Assembly: GCF_003150675.1 (NCBI RefSeq)
Contig: NZ_QGGB01000009.1
Coordinates: 186,001-250,000, forward strand
DNA: 64,000 nucleotides
Reading direction: 5' to 3'
DNA from: Rhodohalobacter mucosus
Lineage (GTDB): Bacteria; Bacteroidota; Rhodothermia; Balneolales; Balneolaceae
The first letter of the stretch is position 1. Each line of letters starts with the position of its first letter. Position numbers and translations under genes: made by a program. The notes beneath the pieces were generated by a model that saw nothing but the letters and a program-made list of their open reading frames with translations, ran no database searches and had not been told where the DNA came from. Of this stretch, positions 58,493-64,000 are shown piece by piece.

Positions 58493-60679
58493 ATGTTAGA
58501 TGTGAAGCCAGATAAAAATCGATCGGTATCTGATGTTCAGCTTATCAATGCCATGCCCGGCGCGGCTGCGGTACTGGATAGCCATGGACATGTTGTGCTT
58601 TCAAACAAAAAATGGAACGACCATTCTGGCTCTGCCTACTGGTTTGGAGAAACGGTGGGTGGAGGAAACTATTTTGAGAAGTGCCGCCAGCGGATTGAAG
58701 ATGGGAATGACTATGCACTGAAGGTTCTGTTTGGTTTGCGTAGCGTTATTGACGGTGAAAAAGATCACTTCGAGCTATCCATCCCCGCCGGTGATTATAT
58801 GGATAGCATATGGTACAAGCTTTTCATAACAAGTACAGGCAATGCCGGTCAGGCGCTGATATTTTTTGAAGATATCAGTAAAAGTATGGAGTCGTTGCGC
58901 AATTTTCGGGAATCGTCGGAAGTATACAGCCAGCAATTTAACAATTCTCTCGCCGGCATTATTCTGGGAACACCCGAAGGCCGCATCATCGACGTAAACC
59001 CGGCTGCATGTAAGATGCTTGGATACTCCCGTGAAGAGCTGCTGGATGGGGGCCGAAGCCTTATAGTGGATGTAAACTCGCCTCTGAACAAAGAGATGTA
59101 TAAGGAGAGAGAGGAGAAATCGAGCTACGAGGGTGAAAAAGAGTACATCCATAAAAACGGATCCATCGTAACCGTGGAAGTTTGTTCCCTGCTGTTCAGG
59201 AACAAGAATGGTGATTTGAGAACCATGAATACTTTCAGGGATAAAAGTATGGAAAAAGAGAGCATTCAGAACCTGAAGGATGAACGCAGATTTACAAAAG
59301 CGGCTATAAACAGCATTCCGAATGCTTTCTTTGTTATCGATGACGATTATCGGCTGGTGCAATGGAATAACCCGTTTTTTGATGAACTGGGCTACGACAA
59401 TGATTGTCTGGAGGGAATCTCCGTATTTGAAATAATTCCCCGGCATGAACGCAACAGGGTTTCGGCTGTTCTGGCTGAAGCATTTGAAACGGGAACCGGC
59501 CATGTGATAACGGAGGTGATATCAAAAAAAGCAGACGGACAGCACTATCACTTTTTTGGAAATACTTTCGAAAGCAAAGGGAAAAAATACCTGGTGGGAA
59601 CCGGGACCGATATAACGGATCTGATAGAAACAGAAAAGGAAAAAGACAAGAACTACGAGCTACTGTCCCAGCTTTTTGAAACCTCTCCCCTGGGAATGGT
59701 AATGCTTAAGCCAGACATGCGTGTGGCAAAAGTAAATGAGAGTTTTGCAAACCTGTTCGGGTATAGCAAGCTTGAAATCATCGGCGAGAACCTTGACGAA
59801 TTGATTGTACATAAAGAGGAACGCGAAGCAAACCGGGTTTTTAATACGGCTGTATTTGCGGGTACGGTTATGAAAAAAGAGGCTATCCGGTATACAAAAG
59901 AGAAAAAAGCCCTGAATACAATTATAAATACGGTTCCGATCTACGAAGCCGGCAGTGTTGTAGGTGCATTCGGTATCTATGTGGATGTAACCGAGCAGAA
60001 GGAGCTGGAATCCCGCATTCAAAAATCGCTCAAAGAGAAGGATATTTTACTTCAGGAAGTACATCATCGGGTGAAAAACAACCTTGCCATCATATCGGGG
60101 CTGCTGGACCTCCAGATAATGGAAGAGGAAAATTCCCAGATGCAATACAAACTGAATGAGGTGAGAAGCCGCATCTTTTCTATTGCCAAGATTCATGAAA
60201 GTCTGTACGAAAAAGAGGATGTTGTGCAGATCCGTTTCGACGAATACCTGGAATCTGTGCTTTCTGCTCTGCCTCAGAAGAGTATACAAAATGGTACGGA
60301 AGTTACCTTTAAAACGGATATTGGCCCTGTTATGCTAAACCTGAATCAGGCAGTTCCCTTTGGCATGGCTGTCAATGAGCTGATGAACGTGATATTTATG
60401 GATCGATCCGGCATTGATAAAATCAGTGTGGCACTCAGGGAAGAAAAAGGCAAGGTGCATCTATCAATCAAAGGCAAGGGAATACAAACAGAAGAATTAC
60501 GGCCTGAAGATACAGATGATACATTTCACAAGACGCTCATCAGGATCTTCCTGTCGCAGATCAACGGGATAATGGACGTGTCGGCAGAAGATGAAACCAG
60601 GATTTCAGTTTCGTTCTCAAAAATGAATGTAAGGGGATCGAGCAGCTCGGTACTCAGCGCTAACGAATTAATAGGTTAA
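58493..60679 (+). CDS. multi-PAS HisKA_2-type kinase with eroded ATP-binding site
   Basis: A 728-residue cytoplasmic protein. Four PAS-like units cover about 15-130, 135-265, 270-390 and 395-510. The HisKA_2 dimerisation motif is LLQEVHHRVKNNLAIISGLL with His at 524/525. The following HATPase-like part keeps a distorted N box (FGMAVNELMNVIF), but the D-x-G-x-G position reads SIKGKGI, with Lys for the ATP-binding Asp, and later boxes are not found. It is probably unable to bind ATP in the usual way. A GTG at 58451 is open, but the ATG at 58493 is preferred. Confidence 0.78.
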   Translation: MLDVKPDKNRSVSDVQLINAMPGAAAVLDSHGHVVLSNKKWNDHSGSAYWFGETVGGGNYFEKCRQRIEDGNDYALKVLFGLRSVIDGEKDHFELSIPAGDYMDSIWYKLFITSTGNAGQALIFFEDISKSMESLRNFRESSEVYSQQFNNSLAGIILGTPEGRIIDVNPAACKMLGYSREELLDGGRSLIVDVNSPLNKEMYKEREEKSSYEGEKEYIHKNGSIVTVEVCSLLFRNKNGDLRTMNTFRDKSMEKESIQNLKDERRFTKAAINSIPNAFFVIDDDYRLVQWNNPFFDELGYDNDCLEGISVFEIIPRHERNRVSAVLAEAFETGTGHVITEVISKKADGQHYHFFGNTFESKGKKYLVGTGTDITDLIETEKEKDKNYELLSQLFETSPLGMVMLKPDMRVAKVNESFANLFGYSKLEIIGENLDELIVHKEEREANRVFNTAVFAGTVMKKEAIRYTKEKKALNTIINTVPIYEAGSVVGAFGIYVDVTEQKELESRIQKSLKEKDILLQEVHHRVKNNLAIISGLLDLQIMEEENSQMQYKLNEVRSRIFSIAKIHESLYEKEDVVQIRFDEYLESVLSALPQKSIQNGTEVTFKTDIGPVMLNLNQAVPFGMAVNELMNVIFMDRSGIDKISVALREEKGKVHLSIKGKGIQTEELRPEDTDDTFHKTLIRIFLSQINGIMDVSAEDETRISVSFSKMNVRGSSSSVLSANELIG

Positions 60680-60701
60680 TCATAAAACATCAGGTATTGG
60701 A

Positions 60702-61070
60702 ATGCGTGTTTTGATTATTGAAGACGATATGATACTGGCTCTGAGCCTTGAAATCATGCTGAAAAAGCTTGGATATACATATATCCGTAAAGCACATACA
60801 GGCGAAAAAGCACTTGAAACCATGGTGGATTTTAAGCCGGATCTGATGCTGGTTGATATTTTTTTGGGTGCCGGTATCTCCGGAATTGATGTGGTGAAAA
60901 AAATTCAGGAAAGGGAAAATGTGCCCGTAATCTACATTACAGGCAATTCTGACGACTATCACCGCAGCCTTGCCGATCAAACGGACTATCTGAGTTACCT
61001 TGTAAAACCAATTACATTTAATGAATTGAAGAAAGCGCTCGATAAGGAGAATATAAACATTGCATCATAG
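60702..61070 (+). CDS. CheY-like single-domain response regulator
   Basis: A 122-residue receiver without effector. All functional residues are visible: VLIIEDDMILALSLEIMLKK (acidic pair), phospho-Asp in PDLMLVDIFLGAGISG, Thr/Ser in VIYITGNSDD, and Lys in SYLVKPITFNELK. It is similar to receivers paired with HisKA_2-type light or stress kinases. It starts 22 bp after the preceding kinase gene and shares its last base with the next kinase start codon, so the three genes form one transcript. Confidence 0.93.
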   Translation: MRVLIIEDDMILALSLEIMLKKLGYTYIRKAHTGEKALETMVDFKPDLMLVDIFLGAGISGIDVVKKIQERENVPVIYITGNSDDYHRSLADQTDYLSYLVKPITFNELKKALDKENINIAS

Positions 61071-62320
61071 TGAATATACTGGCTAACATATCATCCACAC
61101 ACTCTCAGGATCTCCCGATTGATCCCGTCAGGGAAAAAGAGCGGCTGGAGTCTCTGCAGTCGTATGATGTGCTTGATACAGGCCAGGAGAAGGAATTTGA
61201 TGATCTGACGCGGCTTGCCGCAGAATTCTGTGATGCCCCGGCTGCCATGGTTAATTTGATTGATGAACACCGGCAGTGGACCAAGTCGGTATACGGCCGG
61301 GATGAAAATGCAGGACGGGAGCTGCCAAGGAATGAGTCGATTTGCCGGTATACCATCTATGAACCGGACTATTTAGAAGTTCAGGATCTCAGCGCAGATT
61401 CACGCTTTAACCGGCTCTCTTACGTTAATGGTTATCCTAACCTGCGATATTATCTGGGGGTACCGCTTAAAGATAATAGGGGCAACGGAATTGGCGCACT
61501 GTGCGTGCTCGACACAAAACCCCGAAGCATGAGTGAGCAGCAAATCAGACAGCTGTTTACCATTGCAAGCCAGGTGATGGCACGACTCGACCTGCACAGA
61601 AGAAATGATGAACTCATTAAGCTCAATGAGCACAAGGTAACTCTGATGCAGATGCTCAGCCATGATATGCGTTCTCCTATTAATGGGGTCATAGGTATGA
61701 GCAGCATACTTGCCGATGAAATTGATGACGAGGATCATCGGGAAATGGTTTCCATTCTTGAGCAGAGTGCAATTCAGTTGAATCAGATGGTGGACGAAAT
61801 CATGAACTACTCTCTGATCGAGACAAACGGGTTTCAGCTTCAAAAAGAAGCCACTGATATTAGTGAGACCGTGGATAATATTGAGAAGCTCTACAAGCCG
61901 TTTTCGAAAGCAAAGGGAATTGGCCTGTCGGTTCAAAACGACATCGAGGCAGCGGTTTTTGTAGATAAGAATAAGTTTGAGCAGATATTGGGCAATTTGA
62001 TTTCCAACGCACTGAAGTTTACACGCGAGGGCGGACACGTAAATGCATCTCTGGCACTGCAACGGAAACAAGACGGCGGACATGTACTGAAACTGGATGT
62101 TGAGGATAACGGCATCGGAATGGAAGCCGAGAAAGCATCCGCACTTTTTGATGAAAGCAGCAAGTTGTCGCGAAGTGGTACATCAGGTGAGAAAGGTACA
62201 GGGCTGGGTTTGTCGATCATAAAATATTTTGTTGATCTTCATGCCGGAAATATTGAGGTTAAAAGCTGGCCGGGAAAAGGCACCGTATTTACGGTAACGA
62301 TCCCGGTTGCCATAGCGTAA
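61070..62320 (+). CDS. GAF-domain sensor histidine kinase
   Basis: A 416-residue soluble kinase starting at a GTG whose G is the last base of the preceding stop codon. A GAF domain fills residues ~25-180 (EFDDLTRLAAEFCDAPAAMV; YYLGVPLKDNRGNGIGALCV). The HisKA motif is MQMLSHDMRSPINGVIGMSS with phospho-His198. The ATPase domain is complete (FEQILGNLISNALKFTREGG; DVEDNGIGME; KGTGLGLSIIKYFVDLHAG). It probably phosphorylates the upstream CheY-like receiver. The stimulus is unknown. Confidence 0.93.
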   Translation: MNILANISSTHSQDLPIDPVREKERLESLQSYDVLDTGQEKEFDDLTRLAAEFCDAPAAMVNLIDEHRQWTKSVYGRDENAGRELPRNESICRYTIYEPDYLEVQDLSADSRFNRLSYVNGYPNLRYYLGVPLKDNRGNGIGALCVLDTKPRSMSEQQIRQLFTIASQVMARLDLHRRNDELIKLNEHKVTLMQMLSHDMRSPINGVIGMSSILADEIDDEDHREMVSILEQSAIQLNQMVDEIMNYSLIETNGFQLQKEATDISETVDNIEKLYKPFSKAKGIGLSVQNDIEAAVFVDKNKFEQILGNLISNALKFTREGGHVNASLALQRKQDGGHVLKLDVEDNGIGMEAEKASALFDESSKLSRSGTSGEKGTGLGLSIIKYFVDLHAGNIEVKSWPGKGTVFTVTIPVAIA

Positions 62321-62366
62321 ACTGCGTTGTGGGTACATACTTTTAACCTTTATCCATCAACCGGAA

Positions 62367-62861
62367 TTGGACCAGAAAGAAGATATTTTCAGAAAAGCAG
62401 AAAAGCTGCTGGCTGAAAAGCAGCTCAGCATTGAATCGTCGGACCGGTCGCGGCCATGGGGCGGTTTTTATGTGGTAAAAGAAGAACAGGCTTCCCGGTT
62501 TATCCGGACATTCTTTCCCTCGCTAAAGGTTGCCGATTTCCAGAAATTCTCAAAACTGAGCCCCAAATTGCTGATGGTGGCCCCGGAGAGAAGACTCTCC
62601 TGGCAGTATCATCACCGCCGTTCAGAAATCTGGCGTGTGATCCACGGTACGGTTGGAGTTATTGTGAGTGATACGGATGAGCAGGGTCCGGTCAGGGTAC
62701 TTGTAGAGGGAGACAGCATCAGCCTGAATGAGGGTGAACGCCACAGGCTGGTCGGTCTTGATAACTGGGCTGTACTTGCCGAGATCTGGCAGCACACCAA
62801 ACCGGGCGAACCCTCGGATGAAGAGGATATCGTGCGGCTTGAAGACGACTTTGGCAGGTAG
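62367..62861 (+). CDS. cupin protein, phosphomannose isomerase type II-like
   Basis: A 164-residue single cupin. SRPWGGFYVVKEEQ at ~30, the metal-ligand block LSWQYHHRRSEIWRVIHGTV and a later VEGDSISLNEGERHRLVGLD match the C-terminal cupin of mannose-6-phosphate isomerase/mannose-1-phosphate guanylyltransferase enzymes, but no nucleotidyltransferase domain is attached. Isomerisation of mannose-6-phosphate is therefore plausible, not proved. It starts with TTG at 62367, with no in-frame ATG that keeps the domain whole. Confidence 0.8.
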   Translation: MDQKEDIFRKAEKLLAEKQLSIESSDRSRPWGGFYVVKEEQASRFIRTFFPSLKVADFQKFSKLSPKLLMVAPERRLSWQYHHRRSEIWRVIHGTVGVIVSDTDEQGPVRVLVEGDSISLNEGERHRLVGLDNWAVLAEIWQHTKPGEPSDEEDIVRLEDDFGR

Positions 62862-63028
62862 ATGGCAGCCGGTAACAACGCGCAAACTGCTGCTTCAGGG
62901 TACTTTTGAGGGTACCGTTTACGTTAATACAACTCAGGCAGCGTCCATAGGCCGTATTGCCGGCAACCCGCTTGCAGAGCGCAGTTCCTTGCGAGGCAGG
63001 TTTTTTTGTTATAAAAAATGCATATTAA

Positions 63029-63070
63029 TACAAAGAAAGGTGGTCGGATGTCAGACTGCCTTTCTTTGTA
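63029..63070. repeat. perfect 12-bp inverted repeat upstream of relA/spoT
   Basis: TACAAAGAAAGG (63029-63040) and CCTTTCTTTGTA (63059-63070) are perfect complements around an 18-nt centre. No T tract follows, so it is not a standard terminator. It lies 73 bp before the relA/spoT start. It could be a regulatory site or a small repeat remnant. The rest of the 281-bp gap shows nothing clear. Confidence 0.6.
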
Positions 63071-63143
63071 TAGCACCCATGTGAACTTCAGGCGGGAAAG
63101 TGAAGTTACAATAGTATTAATGATCATAAATCTGTAACCGTAT

Positions 63144-64000
63144 ATGGCAAAAGTGGATACGGATATCCGCGAACAAATTGAGCAGTATGAGCTCGACAGA
63201 ACTCAGCAGCTGGAGCTTGCCGAGCTGCTTAAGATATGCCATGATCAATTGGGAGAAACGGACGACGCACTTGTTACCCTCGCCTTCAAGCTTTGCTGCA
63301 AGTCGCATGAGGGAGTAACTCGTGCTTCCGGAGAACCCTACTACCAGCATCCGGTGGAAGTAGCCAAAATAATGGCTGATGACTTCAATATTGATGACGA
63401 ATCGGTAGTTGCCTCCCTGCTTCACGACACGGTTGAAGATACATCCGTTACCCTCGAAATGGTCGAGGAGTTGTTCAACCCTACGGTCCGGCACCTGATC
63501 GACGGTGTTACAAAGATTACCGGTGTGTTTGAAAGCCGGAATACGGAACAGGCGGAGACATTCATGAAGCTGATCCTCTCTATGGCGGAGGATATTCGCG
63601 TGGTATTGATCAAGTTTGCCGACAGGCTTCACAACATGAGGACCATCAGCCATTTGCCAAGGCAGAAGCAGCTTAAAAAGGCTACAGAAACCATGGAGCT
63701 TTATGCACCCCTGGCACACAGGTTCGGGTTGTTTAAAATTAAAAATGAATTTGAAGACCTCTGCTTCAAGGTTATCGATCCGAACTCATTTAAATTTATT
63801 GTACGAAAGCTGCGCGATAAGAAGGAAGCCAGGGAGCATTTTATTGAAAAGTTTATGGAGCCGGTTGAAAATGTTCTGAAGGGTCAGAATTTTTCATTTG
63901 AAATCAAGGGAAGGCCCAAGCATATCTACTCGATCTACCGGAAAATGCAGATGCAGCAGAAGCCATTCGAAGAGATTTATGATCTGTTTGCTATCCGCAT
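63144..64000 (+). CDS. RelA/SpoT family (p)ppGpp synthetase/hydrolase (partial, 5' part)
   Basis: The N-terminal ~286 residues of a Rel/SpoT enzyme, cut by the window end. The HD hydrolase domain is present with its metal motif (VVASLLHDTVEDTSVTLEMV; VLIKFADRLHNMRTI; KATETMELYAPLAHRFGLFK). The synthetase domain begins (FSFEIKGRPKHIYSIYRKMQ; YDLFAIRI). The intact HD motif indicates hydrolase activity. The symbol is left open because rel, relA and spoT cannot be separated here. Start at ATG 63144. Confidence 0.95.
   Translation, partial: MAKVDTDIREQIEQYELDRTQQLELAELLKICHDQLGETDDALVTLAFKLCCKSHEGVTRASGEPYYQHPVEVAKIMADDFNIDDESVVASLLHDTVEDTSVTLEMVEELFNPTVRHLIDGVTKITGVFESRNTEQAETFMKLILSMAEDIRVVLIKFADRLHNMRTISHLPRQKQLKKATETMELYAPLAHRFGLFKIKNEFEDLCFKVIDPNSFKFIVRKLRDKKEAREHFIEKFMEPVENVLKGQNFSFEIKGRPKHIYSIYRKMQMQQKPFEEIYDLFAIR

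Noticed and set aside
63029-63070. Inverted repeat as a terminator for the cupin gene
   Set aside because: No T tract follows on either strand and it lies about 170 bp after the stop.

Overview
The window looks like a chromosomal segment of a Balneolota/Rhodothermota-type bacterium (Bacteroidota superphylum). That is an inference from gene content: a three-part proton-translocating transhydrogenase, a ComM without the Cys-rich motif (as in Bacteroidota), TorF-type porin, 6-bladed beta-propeller lipoproteins, tryptophan 2,3-dioxygenase, PolX, DUF6580 and UPF0182 membrane proteins, and mostly weak Shine-Dalgarno signals. No rRNA is present and only one tRNA gene was found, so the taxon cannot be fixed from this stretch.

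Layout. 1-3.9 kb: transhydrogenase operon (pntAA-pntAB-pntB, minus strand), divergent trxB, and a DUF4342 gene. 3.9-15.0 kb: comM, split in two by a 9.57-kb integrative element (4583-14152). The element is bounded by a 2-bp AT core and carries a large serine recombinase, a second serine recombinase, a histone-tail-like protein, a membrane-anchored HIRAN protein, a zinc/HTH protein, a winged-helix Rep-like protein beside four iterons at exact 22-bp phasing, an XRE regulator, a DUF3102 protein, and several very small genes. 15-31 kb: housekeeping and repair genes (SDR, YceI, AAG glycosylase, BrkB, mutS, alcohol dehydrogenase, GntR regulator, SF1 helicase, kynA, polX), with repeat-rich gaps of tandem heptamers and REP-like palindromes. 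30.8-31.7 kb: tRNA-Leu(GAG), followed by a tandemly duplicated tRNA-3'-end plus GIY-YIG nuclease module; the second copy is interrupted by two small inverted-repeat elements. 31.8-46 kb: mscL, STAS protein, propeller lipoprotein, tag, M50-CBS protease, an IR-bounded intergenic element, fabF, amt with a TorF-like porin, UPF0182, pdxB and a pyrimidine-nucleoside phosphorylase. 46.3-53.6 kb: a plus-strand cluster of pspA, two unknown coiled-coil genes, enoyl-CoA hydratase, CNNM/CBS protein, AAA ATPase and pheA. 53.6-62.3 kb: a dense signalling block (7-PAS NarL-type kinase and its regulator, a degenerate lone receiver, a PAS HisKA_2-type kinase with an eroded ATP site, a CheY-like receiver, a GAF kinase). 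62.3-64 kb: a PMI-type cupin and the start of relA/spoT.

The most notable points are: (1) precise, apparently reversible disruption of the competence gene comM by a serine-recombinase element that also carries plasmid-type iterons; (2) the tRNA-Leu/GIY-YIG duplication; (3) families of heptanucleotide tandem tracts with different unit sequences but the same 7-bp period, clustered in several intergenic regions. Functions are from recognition of family motifs by eye; no database search was run.
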